From positions 1 through 6,043 of the forward strand of contig JAFWLX010000044.1 in the NCBI GenBank assembly GCA_017510875.1: a stretch of 6,043 nucleotides of DNA, written 5' to 3'. This document shows, piece by piece, positions 1 to 5,876 of this stretch. Each line of letters begins with the position of its first letter. The stretch's first letter is position 1. Origin of the DNA: Atopobiaceae bacterium. Lineage in GTDB: Bacteria > Actinomycetota > Coriobacteriia > Coriobacteriales > Atopobiaceae. The notes below the pieces were generated by a model. It made no database searches and was not told the DNA's origin. It worked only from the letters and a program-made list of their open reading frames with translations. The position numbers were made by a program, and so were the translations under genes.

Positions 1-13
1 GCTTCGGCTAAGC

Positions 14-34
14 GCTCCGCCCTTACGGCGCGGC
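14..34 (-). repeat. Diverged partial copy of the 43-bp repeat
   Basis: On the plus strand this reads GCTCCGCCC (14-22), TTAC, GGCGCGGC (27-34). The core of the 43-bp repeat, read on its other strand, is GCTCCGCCC, GTC, GGCGCGGC. The two flanking blocks (9 and 8 bp) are identical and only the short centre differs. It is therefore inverted relative to the 95-137 copy and complementary to 104-123. The bases before it (TTC..GGC) also loosely resemble the repeat, so the copy may extend to the window edge. Similarity was found by eye; a chance match of 17 GC-rich bases is unlikely but not excluded. Confidence 0.6.
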
Positions 35-50
35 AGCTGCGGAACTCGCG

Positions 51-81
51 TCTCCTTTCGGGGCGCTGCCCCGAAAGGAGA
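51..81. repeat. Perfect 14-bp inverted repeat (strong hairpin, 3-nt loop)
   Basis: Arms at 51-64 (TCTCCTTTCGGGGC) and 68-81 (GCCCCGAAAGGAGA) are perfectly complementary with GCT between them. Neither strand has a T-run after the stem (CGATCAG on the plus side, CGCGAG on the minus side), so it is not a standard intrinsic terminator. It could still work as an RNA stabiliser, or as a terminator for transcription entering from either side. It lies between the two inverted repeat copies at 14-34 and 95-137. Confidence 0.85.
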
Positions 82-94
82 CGATCAGACAGTC

Positions 95-137
95 CTCGCT
101 CCCGCCGCGCCGACGGGCGGAGCAGCCTCAGAAGGAG
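95..137 (+). repeat. 43-bp interspersed repeat, left copy
   Basis: Runs from CTCGCTCCCGCC to CTCAGAAGGAG and is exactly the reverse complement of 5953-5995, with no mismatch over 43 bp. It can fold on itself: GCTCC(98-102)/GGAGC(119-123) and GCC(104-106)/GGC(116-118), with C103 bulged and a 9-nt loop. Beyond the exact match there is weaker similarity: GGTACCTGCCC at 145-155 corresponds to GGTCCTGCCC on the minus strand at 5946-5937, at nearly the same distance from the repeat (7 versus 6 nt). The original repeat was therefore probably longer and has decayed on this side. A dispersed genomic repeat is the simplest reading. Confidence 0.85.
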
Positions 138-193
138 CCGTGACGGTACCTGCCCTGGCCCGCGGGGGACGCGAGGCTCGCGGTGCGCCCGGC

Positions 194-1402
194 TCACGCC
201 TTTGCGCAGAGTACGTCGAGCGGGTCGAGCGGCCAGGGGATGTGCAGGTGGTAGGTCTCGCCATTGCGAACCAGGTCATCCTCTAGCAACAGCTCGCGAA
301 CGGGCATCTTGGGGCTCAGCACCTGCAGCATGGAGCCCGTCTGGGCCTTGTTGCGACACAGTACCTGTACCAGCCAGCCGTCACTGCCTCTTTCGCACCC
401 CGTTACCACACCAACCATGCGCCGCTCGCGCGTATAGTCCACGTGTCCCGGGTTTTGCATGGGGGAGCCAAAGAGAAAGCCCGTGGAATACGGTCGATGG
501 CTCACGGCATCCAGCTCGCTTAGCCAAGCATCTGCGGGCTCGCCGTCAAGCACGTGACGATAGGCGTTGGTCACGCAGGCGGTGTAATAGCTGCCCTTTG
601 AGCGTCCCTCTACCTTGATGGCGTCAATGCCCGCCTCGCGCAGCTCTTCCAGGTGCTCTAACAGGCATAGGTCATTGGAAGAGAGCAGGTAGCTGCCGCG
701 CTCATCCACCACAAGAGGTACGGGGCGCTCAGGCGTGCGCGACTCGACCAGCTGCCACTCCCAGCGGCAAGGCTGCGCACACGCACCTTTGCTTGCCGAG
801 CGATGCAGGCCCATCATCTGGGAGGACAGAAGGCAGCGTCCCGAGTACGCCATGCACAGCGAGCCATGCGCAAATGCCTCAAGCTCAACCTCGCTGGTCA
901 AGTTCCTTTTGAGTGCAGCCATCTGTGCAAGGGTCATCTCGCGGGCCAACACGATGCGCCGCGCTCCTAGCCGCACATACTCCTCCGCCGCCCGCGCGTT
1001 CATAATCGAGGCCTGCGTCGACACATGAAGTGCCACGTGCGGGGCATGCTTGCGTACCAGTGCCATAGCTCCCAGGTCAGAGACGATCGCCGCGTCAATG
1101 CCCCATGCGTCCATGCGTTCAAGAAAGGCTGGCAGTGCGGCAATGTCGCTGTCGTCCATCACGACGTTCAGCGTAAGGTGGACCGAGGCACCGGCCGCAT
1201 GAGCCTGCGCAACGGCCGCGCGCAGCTCGTCTTCTGCAAAGTTGCGCGCTCCCGCCCGCATGCCCCAGTGCGGTGCCGCAAGGTAGACGGAGTTGGCTCC
1301 AAAGTGAAGGGCCATGGACAGTTGCTCGGGGCCTTGTGCCGGCGCGAGCAACTCTAAGGGGATGGCTACAAGACCATCCGCTTTGCAGGGACTATTGGGC
1401 AT
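194..1402 (-). CDS. U32 family protein, TrhP/YegQ-like tRNA hydroxylation factor
   Basis: A 402-residue protein of the 'peptidase U32' family. Family members of this type are not general proteases: TrhP (E. coli YegQ, Bacillus YrrO) is needed for prephenate-dependent, oxygen-independent formation of 5-hydroxyuridine at tRNA wobble position 34 in the cytoplasm. Visible evidence: an N-terminal barrel start ELLAPA (17-22) and GANSVYL (35-41); the U32 signature at 175-193 (E-A-F-x-H-G-S-L-C-x4-G-x-C-L-L-S); IKVEGRSKGSYYTA (262-275), typical of the TrhP branch; and a C-terminal U32_C-like segment from about 322. Cysteines 183, 190, 208 and 246 have the spacing of the four [4Fe-4S] ligands of UbiU-type U32 proteins (C212 is an alternative). 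Length is slightly below the usual 420-450. The ATG has AAGG 6 nt upstream, overlapping the stop of the preceding gene, so the two are co-transcribed. The TrhP subfamily is inferred; U32 membership is firm. Confidence 0.93.
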   Translation of the reverse strand: MPNSPCKADGLVAIPLELLAPAQGPEQLSMALHFGANSVYLAAPHWGMRAGARNFAEDELRAAVAQAHAAGASVHLTLNVVMDDSDIAALPAFLERMDAWGIDAAIVSDLGAMALVRKHAPHVALHVSTQASIMNARAAEEYVRLGARRIVLAREMTLAQMAALKRNLTSEVELEAFAHGSLCMAYSGRCLLSSQMMGLHRSASKGACAQPCRWEWQLVESRTPERPVPLVVDERGSYLLSSNDLCLLEHLEELREAGIDAIKVEGRSKGSYYTACVTNAYRHVLDGEPADAWLSELDAVSHRPYSTGFLFGSPMQNPGHVDYTRERRMVGVVTGCERGSDGWLVQVLCRNKAQTGSMLQVLSPKMPVRELLLEDDLVRNGETYHLHIPWPLDPLDVLCAKA

Positions 1403-1408
1403 CTCTTG

Positions 1409-1412
1409 CCTT
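1409..1412 (-). promoter_or_regulatory. Shine-Dalgarno of the U32 gene overlapping the upstream stop
   Basis: On the minus strand the junction reads TAAGGCAAGAGATG. The upstream gene's TAA (1413-1411) overlaps the AAGG ribosome binding site, and the ATG follows 6 nt after it. This tight junction supports one transcript and possibly translational coupling, and it fixes the ATG at 1402-1400 as the start. Confidence 0.7.
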
Positions 1413-3027
1413 ATACGTTCTCAGAGCCGCGTGACTGCTCGATAGAGAGTATCGTGCTCACGTTCTGACGCTCGATCTCCGAGATATCACCCTCGTTGAA
1501 TACCTCAGAGGGGTGATACCAGCTCTTGGACGAGAAGTACTCGCTTAGCTCGCCGGTCTCAAAGGTGTAGCCGTGACGCGCGTAGATCTCGTTGCGAGCC
1601 ACAAAGAGGTCGTGGGTGCTCAGGCTCTCAAGTTCGGAGACATCGTATACGCGTGTTGCCGACTCGGGAAGGATGTACTCCTCCGGTGCCGCTTGGTTTT
1701 CCACGGCAGGTGCGTCTGTGGTCTGCTCGCCCGTGCCAGCCATAAACGCGGGCGGATCAGAGCGGAGCAGGTTTGCGTCCTCGTCAGCCGTGCCGTCGGT
1801 GTCAATGGCATGCAGCGTGTTAGGGTCAGATAAAAGCTGGTAGAAGGCGATGTTACGCAGATAGTAGCCCTCGCCCTCTATGCCGCCGGGGCCAGAGCTC
1901 ATGTACTCTACCGAGTCGGGGTCAAGCAGTACCTGCTTGGCCAAGATGCCATCGGCCGCGTAGGTCTCCATGATGCCGTCTTGAATGTGCCAGTATCGGC
2001 CATCGTAGGTGCGGTCTGTTGTCCACCAGCCATTGAGCGAGGCGATGAGTTCGGCGGCCTCAAGCTGCGACAGTTGTTCTGTCTTTACGGGTCCTAGGCT
2101 TCCGTTGATGGCGGCACGGGCTCTGCCAAAGAAGAGGTAGGCCACCAGTAGGCCCAGCGTCACAGCTACACCAGCAACTATGGCACCCGCAAGGGGCTTG
2201 CCAGACTCGTTGCCATGCCGCTCGGTGGGCCGTCTGCGGCTGTGCCACACCTCGGCCTGCTCCCTACGGGTGCGCAGGTCAGGGGTAAACACGTCTTCTT
2301 CGCCGACATCAATCCTGTCGCGCGGGTCAGTAAAGCTGGCTTCCTTTTCTTTCTGAGGAGCTTCCTGTGCGGGGGTTTGCTCGGCAGCTGCATCCTTGGA
2401 GTCCTGGTCTGAGTCCTGGACTTCAGCCTCGCGGGCCATCTCCTCCATTTGCTCGGCGCTTATGGGACGTGTCACATCCGAGGGATCGTCGCCATCCTGT
2501 GGCTCGCCCTGCTCGTCATCGCTTGATGTGTCGTGCGTCTCGGGCAAGTCTGTCTCCTCGCTGCGTACCTTGGCCTCATCCTCGCTGCTATCTGCGGAAT
2601 CAGAGTCAGTGACGCTGGGCTCCTTGTCAGAGGCATCGGCGGGCTTGAATCCCATCTTCCGGGCTTCTTCTAGGTACTCTTCCTCAAGCTCGCCTTCCCC
2701 TGTTTGCAGGTTGGCGGCAGCATCCATCAAGACAGTTGCCATGTCGTGGTCTTCGGGCGTAATCTTTGGCATCCGAACGGTGGGCTGAGAAGTCTGCGCG
2801 GCCATTTGAGCTGCGGCTTCAGATGACTCCTCAACTGGCTCTTCTGAGGCCTCGGCCTCGGCGGCACGGACGTCATCAGGCCAGATGGGCTCTGATGCCG
2901 ACGTGTCGTCTATTCCCACGTGATCAATGGGGTCATCGCTCGACGCAGGGCGCTTGACGCGTGCGCCACAGCGCTCGCAGTAATGCGCCCAATCGGGAAG
3001 CTTCATGCCACAGTTTGAGCAATACAC
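1411..3027 (-). CDS. Zinc-ribbon / acidic linker / single-TM / YARHG-domain protein
   Basis: A 538-residue predicted membrane protein of unknown function. Order of parts: zinc ribbon at residues 3-20 (CxxC at 3/6 and CxxC at 17/20, followed by G); long low-complexity acidic Glu/Asp/Ser-rich segment about 30-260, probably disordered; basic RRRPTER stretch just before a transmembrane helix about 279-301; an outer domain about 315-440 rich in Gly and aromatic residues that I do not recognise; and a C-terminal YARHG domain about 459-506 with ARNEIYARHG and KSWY. By the positive-inside rule the zinc ribbon is probably cytoplasmic and the YARHG domain outside. YARHG is a short extracellular domain of unknown role. 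The start is the GTG at 3027, which has GAGGTGG 6 nt upstream and puts Cys at residue 3, as is usual for such ribbons. A GTG five codons earlier (3042) keeps the frame but has no ribosome binding site. It is the first gene of the operon with the U32 gene. No enzymatic residues are recognised. Confidence 0.88.
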   Translation of the reverse strand: MYCSNCGMKLPDWAHYCERCGARVKRPASSDDPIDHVGIDDTSASEPIWPDDVRAAEAEASEEPVEESSEAAAQMAAQTSQPTVRMPKITPEDHDMATVLMDAAANLQTGEGELEEEYLEEARKMGFKPADASDKEPSVTDSDSADSSEDEAKVRSEETDLPETHDTSSDDEQGEPQDGDDPSDVTRPISAEQMEEMAREAEVQDSDQDSKDAAAEQTPAQEAPQKEKEASFTDPRDRIDVGEEDVFTPDLRTRREQAEVWHSRRRPTERHGNESGKPLAGAIVAGVAVTLGLLVAYLFFGRARAAINGSLGPVKTEQLSQLEAAELIASLNGWWTTDRTYDGRYWHIQDGIMETYAADGILAKQVLLDPDSVEYMSSGPGGIEGEGYYLRNIAFYQLLSDPNTLHAIDTDGTADEDANLLRSDPPAFMAGTGEQTTDAPAVENQAAPEEYILPESATRVYDVSELESLSTHDLFVARNEIYARHGYTFETGELSEYFSSKSWYHPSEVFNEGDISEIERQNVSTILSIEQSRGSENV

Positions 3028-3289
3028 CTCTCGCCACCTCACCGCAAGGGATTAGATAGACCCACCATTTGAATGGCTACAGTGTACAAAGCTACCACAT
3101 CCCTCGCCCCGTGACGCTGACGTGTTGGCACTGTTTACGACACGGGCACGTGGGATGTTGCTGGCCCCCTGTATCCAGTAGCTCACAAACTTGTATTCCC
3201 CTTGGATACGCACGACAAAAGCTAACGACTCCTTGACTGCGCACGATAGAATAGGACAGTCACCGTACGCACGACCTCTCTGGAGAGCC
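3028..3289. promoter_or_regulatory. Divergent intergenic region between the zinc-ribbon operon and nhaA
   Basis: This 262-bp gap must hold promoters for both directions, but I cannot assign strong -35/-10 pairs. For nhaA, TAGAAT at 3247-3252 is a reasonable -10, placing the transcript start near 3259 and leaving about 30 nt of leader; no good -35 stands 16-18 nt upstream (TTGACT at 3233-3238 is only 8 nt away). For the leftward operon only weak AT-rich stretches (3050-3060, 3081-3090) are visible. CCATT-TG-AATGG at 3065-3076 is a small palindrome and CACGTG lies at 3147-3152; either could be a binding site, but neither is a strong case. No riboswitch is recognised. Confidence 0.4.
3034..3040 (-). 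promoter_or_regulatory. Strong Shine-Dalgarno that sets the zinc-ribbon gene start
   Basis: Minus-strand GAGGTGG, complementary to the anti-Shine-Dalgarno region, sits 6 nt before the GTG at 3027-3025. The longer in-frame GTG at 3042-3040 overlaps this element and has only CCCTTGCG before it, so translation almost certainly begins at 3027. Confidence 0.7.
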
Positions 3290-4858
3290 ATGGCAGATAC
3301 ACAGACCACCAACACACCCCAAAATGATCAGAGCAGCTCGGTACCACTGACGGCGCAGGCAAGCGAAGCCGTCTCAACCCTGCATGAAGAGATTGCCCTT
3401 CCTCTCGATGCAGCACAGGATGCCAGTTCCGCCAATGATGACACGTCGGATGACAATTCTACCGACAAAGAGAATCCCGCCAAGCTCACAATCATTGCCG
3501 AGCCAGCGGTAGTCGCACGCCTCAGCCGCATAACCGCCTTCGATGCAATTGCCTCAAATGGCACCATTGCGGCTGCCGTGATGGTCATGGCCGCGTTGCT
3601 TGCCGTGATAGTTGCCAACTCGCCTGCCTACGAGCTGGTCCACGAGTTCCTCGAGGCACGTCTTTCTGTCTCGCTGGGTCCCTTGACTATGACCATGAGC
3701 CTTGAGGCCTTTGTCAATGACTTTCTCATGGCCGTGTTCTTCATGCTGGTGGGTATCGAGCTTAAGTACGAGATGACGGTGGGTCAGCTGCGGCGTCCGC
3801 GCCAGGCTGCCCTGCCCATGCTGGCGGCCGTTGGCGGCGTTGCGGTGCCTGCTCTTATATACATGCTGTTCAACTGGGGTAGCAGCACGCTGGGTGGCTG
3901 GGCTATCCCCATTGCCACCGACATTGCCTTTGCCCTTGGCGTCATGTCGCTTTTGGGCGATCTTGTGGCCCCAGAGACCAAGGTCTTCTTCCAGACACTC
4001 GCCATTGCCGACGACATCTTGGCCATTGTGGTCTTGGCGCTCTTCTATGGTCAGACACCAAGCATTGCCTGGTGTGCCGCGTCTTTGGGTGCCATGGTGG
4101 TCCTTGCTCTTATCAACCAGGCCAAGGTGTACTCGGCAAAGCCCTACATGGCAGTGGGCCTGGTGCTTTGGGTGTGCATGTACAACTCGGGCATCCATGC
4201 CACGCTTGCCGGCGTCATCCTTGCCTTCTTCCTGCCGGCACGCTCGGACGTAGAGCTCAGCCGCCTGCGCGAGTGGCTTGTCAAGAGGGCCAGCGACCTT
4301 GATGACACCTACGACGATCATGTGCATGTGTTGGGTCAGCACAGCTTTACGCATCAGGCCGTGGTCATCGAGCGCATCATGCATCATGTGACTCCACCGC
4401 TCGAGCGCGTGGAGAACAACATCTCGGTTCTCGTGAACTTTGTGATCCTTCCGCTCTTTGCGTTTACCAATGCGCAGGTGCGTCTGGTAGGTGTCGACGT
4501 TGGCGCCATCCTGACGAGTGTTGTGGCACGAGGCGCATTCTTTGGTGCCGTGCTGGGCAAGCCCATTGGCATCGTGGCCGTCACGGCGCTGCTGGTAAAG
4601 ATTGGCTTTGCCAAGCTCCCCAAGAATGTCACGTGGAGCCAGGTGATTGCCGTGGGCATCATGGGCGGCATGGGCTTTACCATGTCCATCCTTATCTCTA
4701 GCTTGGCCTTTGACAATCCCGACCAGGTACTGGCAGCCAAGTGCGCCATCTTGGCGGGCTCGGTGGTGGCAGGAGTCGCAGGTCTGCTGTTTGTGCGTGC
4801 CTACGATTTCGTGACCAACACGATGATGGCCGAGGACAGCCAGGAAGAAGAAGCATGA
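3290..4858 (+). CDS. nhaA: Na+/H+ antiporter NhaA
   Basis: A 522-residue inner-membrane antiporter of the NhaA family, exchanging protons for Na+ (or Li+) to control cytoplasmic pH and sodium. Signatures: FVNDFLMAVFFMLVGIELKYE (141-161 region); AIPIATDIAFALGV, where D211 matches E. coli D133; LAIADDILAIVVLALFYG with D241/D242 matching the essential D163/D164 pair; GKPIG with K424 matching K300; GGMGFTMSILISSLAF (459-474). About 11-12 hydrophobic segments span 92-505. Compared with E. coli NhaA (388 residues) it has about 75 extra N-terminal residues, polar and acidic (many D, S, T, N), presumably cytoplasmic and disordered, and an acidic C-terminal tail (EDSQEEEA). The ATG at 3290 has GGAG 4 nt upstream; an in-frame TTG at 3191 would add 33 residues but lacks a ribosome binding site and lies upstream of the likely promoter. 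All residues needed for transport appear present. Confidence 0.96.
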   Translation: MADTQTTNTPQNDQSSSVPLTAQASEAVSTLHEEIALPLDAAQDASSANDDTSDDNSTDKENPAKLTIIAEPAVVARLSRITAFDAIASNGTIAAAVMVMAALLAVIVANSPAYELVHEFLEARLSVSLGPLTMTMSLEAFVNDFLMAVFFMLVGIELKYEMTVGQLRRPRQAALPMLAAVGGVAVPALIYMLFNWGSSTLGGWAIPIATDIAFALGVMSLLGDLVAPETKVFFQTLAIADDILAIVVLALFYGQTPSIAWCAASLGAMVVLALINQAKVYSAKPYMAVGLVLWVCMYNSGIHATLAGVILAFFLPARSDVELSRLREWLVKRASDLDDTYDDHVHVLGQHSFTHQAVVIERIMHHVTPPLERVENNISVLVNFVILPLFAFTNAQVRLVGVDVGAILTSVVARGAFFGAVLGKPIGIVAVTALLVKIGFAKLPKNVTWSQVIAVGIMGGMGFTMSILISSLAFDNPDQVLAAKCAILAGSVVAGVAGLLFVRAYDFVTNTMMAEDSQEEEA

Positions 4859-4863
4859 GTGAG

Positions 4864-4891
4864 TGGACGGTTTAAGAAACCGTGCTATGCT
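4864..4891 (+). promoter_or_regulatory. Possible promoter for the two-TM gene
   Basis: TGGACG (4864-4869) and TATGCT (4886-4891) are 16 nt apart, and TGC before TATGCT makes an extended -10. The transcript would begin near 4898, about 26 nt before the ATG at 4924. The -35 matches consensus at only four of six positions, so read-through from nhaA remains an alternative. Confidence 0.35.
4867..4883. repeat. Perfect 7-bp inverted repeat between nhaA and the two-TM gene
   Basis: ACGGTTT-AAG-AAACCGT begins 9 nt after the nhaA stop. It is not followed by a T-run (GCTATGCT follows), so it is a poor intrinsic terminator. It largely falls between the proposed -35 and -10 of the next gene, a position typical of a repressor operator, so it may be an operator rather than a terminator. 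Confidence 0.5.
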
Positions 4892-4923
4892 CTTGCACAC
4901 GGCACGAGTAAGGATTGGTGGTC

Positions 4924-5529
4924 ATGCCCGACACCTTTCGCATATCGTTAAGAAACTACTTGGTTATGGTGGTCGTCTGCCTGGGTTCGGCAGTGATCGC
5001 CATGGCCTTGTGGCTCTTTAACCGTGGAGTGGCTTGGATCGGCATTGCCATACCCCTGTTCGTGTACTTCGACCTGGTGCTGCTGCTTCTTACCACCTTA
5101 GGCATGTGGGCCATCAGCTGGGAGGACGCTGACGCACACAAGACCTGCGATCCCATTCTGCGTCGCTACGAGCGCACCGGAGACGTTGACAAGCTGCTGT
5201 ATAGCTACGAGCTCTGGCGCCTCGATGGGCATGGTATGTCCACGCGTATCGACTTCTTGCGTGCCGTTATAGAGCTGCTCATAGCGGACGGCTACATATA
5301 CGAGGCGGCCGACCTGCTCAATGACTACCAGATGATGGCAACGACGCCCGACAGCATCAGGGACTATCGCCGTTTTCGCAAGGTGTGCGAGCGTCGTATG
5401 GACACGATACTCATGGAGGCTCAGGAGCAGGGGCAACGCTGGGAGCAGGAACGACGTCCTGACGAGCGCAACCGCGAGCGCCGACGCAACGAGTCCCGCC
5501 CCAGAGACGACGGTCATTCTCGTCGGTAG
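4924..5529 (+). CDS. Unrecognised two-TM protein with arginine-rich C-terminal tail
   Basis: A 201-residue protein I do not recognise. Two hydrophobic segments at about 12-32 and 35-64 form a membrane hairpin separated by NRG. A predominantly helical soluble part follows (about 68-165; e.g. DPILRRYERTGDVDKLLYSYELWRL region and EAADLLNDY), which loosely resembles tetratricopeptide-like helices. The tail from 171 to 201 is extremely charged, with 12 Arg in 31 residues plus many Glu/Asp, and is probably disordered. Both termini are probably cytoplasmic. The start chosen is the ATG at 4924, 9 nt after AGGA; in-frame TTG (4915) and GTG (4918) are too close to that AGGA. The gene follows nhaA by 65 bp on the same strand and may be co-transcribed or use its own promoter. 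No catalytic motif is seen; a role beside NhaA is not demonstrated. Confidence 0.8.
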   Translation: MPDTFRISLRNYLVMVVVCLGSAVIAMALWLFNRGVAWIGIAIPLFVYFDLVLLLLTTLGMWAISWEDADAHKTCDPILRRYERTGDVDKLLYSYELWRLDGHGMSTRIDFLRAVIELLIADGYIYEAADLLNDYQMMATTPDSIRDYRRFRKVCERRMDTILMEAQEQGQRWEQERRPDERNRERRRNESRPRDDGHSRR

Positions 5530-5566
5530 CTATCAAAACCATTGCGGTAAACACATGCGTTTTTGC
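5530..5566. terminator. Short convergent gap, weak bidirectional terminator candidate
   Basis: Only 37 bp separate two convergent stop codons. AAAC (5549-5552), a 6-nt loop and GTTTTT (5559-5564) give a short AT-rich stem ending in a T-tract on the plus strand, and ACC-ATTGC-GGT followed by AAA gives a 3-bp stem with Ts on the minus strand. Both stems are weak, so this is only a candidate based on position. Confidence 0.25.
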
Positions 5567-5863
5567 CTACTCAACCGTTCCGTAGACGAGTCCCCAGCCA
5601 TGCGCCGTGATGATGGAGTTCAGCTGGTCGCAAAGACGCGCCCGCTTGTAGCTGCCGGCAGGTAGCAGGTCTACCACCTCGCGCAGGTCATCAGAGAGGT
5701 CGTCAATCTCGGCGCGCATGATCACGTCCATGCGCGAGACAGAGCCGCTTGGTCCTACCTCACGATAGAGGGCATCAACCAGCTGCTGGAGCTCTCCAAA
5801 CTCGGCAGCCGGATAGCTTCCGGATGGTGCGGCGGTGTGTTCGTTGTAGCCATACGTTTTCAT
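5567..5863 (-). CDS. Small conserved-looking hypothetical protein (98 aa)
   Basis: A 98-residue soluble protein of unknown function; no signal peptide, membrane segment or cysteine motif (a single Cys at 78). The N-terminal 20 residues are polar and flexible, 21-35 and 44-67 look like amphipathic helices with a strongly acidic stretch (EIDDLSDDLREVVD), and the C-terminus LPAGSYKRARLCDQ...AHGWGLVYGTVE has the compact Gly/aromatic pattern of a folded domain. I believe such proteins occur in related genomes but cannot name a family. The ATG at 5863 is the only sensible start; AGGA lies just 3 nt before it, closer than normal, and a -10-like TACTAT ends 7 nt upstream, so the mRNA may be leaderless. 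Coding on this strand is supported by codon choice and the absence of another credible gene opposite it. Confidence 0.75.
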   Translation of the reverse strand: MKTYGYNEHTAAPSGSYPAAEFGELQQLVDALYREVGPSGSVSRMDVIMRAEIDDLSDDLREVVDLLPAGSYKRARLCDQLNSIITAHGWGLVYGTVE

Positions 5864-5870
5864 GTGTCCT

Positions 5871-5876
5871 ATAGTA
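5871..5876 (-). promoter_or_regulatory. -10-like element directly before the 98-aa gene
   Basis: Minus-strand TACTAT ends 7 nt before the ATG at 5863, so transcription would begin at or next to the start codon and give a leaderless or nearly leaderless mRNA. No good -35 is seen at 16-18 nt upstream (CGCAAC). An alternative -10, TATACG at 5898-5903, would leave a leader of about 28 nt. Confidence 0.4.

Larger units (their letters stand above)
1..193. other. Non-coding, repeat-rich region downstream of the U32 gene
   Basis: No credible gene lies here; the open frames crossing it have no ribosome binding site and no recognisable protein. It holds a partial repeat copy (14-34), a long perfect hairpin (51-81) and a 43-bp repeat (95-137). 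A small palindrome at 170-182 (CGCGA/TCGCG arms, 3-nt loop) lies just after the stop codon of the leftward U32 gene and could act as a weak stem, but no T-run follows on the minus strand, so it is not a canonical intrinsic terminator. CCCGCGGG at 159-166 is another short palindrome. Confidence 0.6.

Noticed and set aside
51..81. Intrinsic terminator call for the long hairpin
   Set aside because: The stem is excellent but no T-run follows on either strand; it is kept as an inverted repeat only.
85..279. 64-codon minus-strand open frame over the end of the U32 gene and the left repeat
   Set aside because: It overlaps the well-supported C-terminus of the U32 protein in a different frame and lacks a ribosome binding site; it reads through the repeat.
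2396..2788. 130-codon Ser-rich plus-strand open frame
   Set aside because: It is the antisense shadow of the acidic linker (Glu/Asp codons read backwards give Ser/Leu-rich strings); no start signal or domain.
3233..3252. TTGACT / TAGAAT as a promoter pair for nhaA
   Set aside because: The spacing is only 8 nt, far below the 16-18 nt needed, so only the -10-like element was kept as tentative.
3191..3289. 33-residue N-terminal extension of NhaA from a TTG
   Set aside because: No Shine-Dalgarno precedes the TTG, the extension crosses the probable -10 region at 3247-3252, and the ATG at 3290 has GGAG upstream.
3052..3315. 87-codon minus-strand open frame in the divergent intergenic region
   Set aside because: It starts inside nhaA on a GTG without a ribosome binding site, overlaps the promoter regions and has no recognisable protein features.
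3554..4900. 448-codon open frame on the minus strand across nhaA
   Set aside because: It is exactly antisense to nhaA and translates to a His/Gln/Gly-rich protein with no recognisable domain, as expected from the reverse complement of hydrophobic codons in GC-rich DNA. The NhaA frame has clear family motifs throughout.
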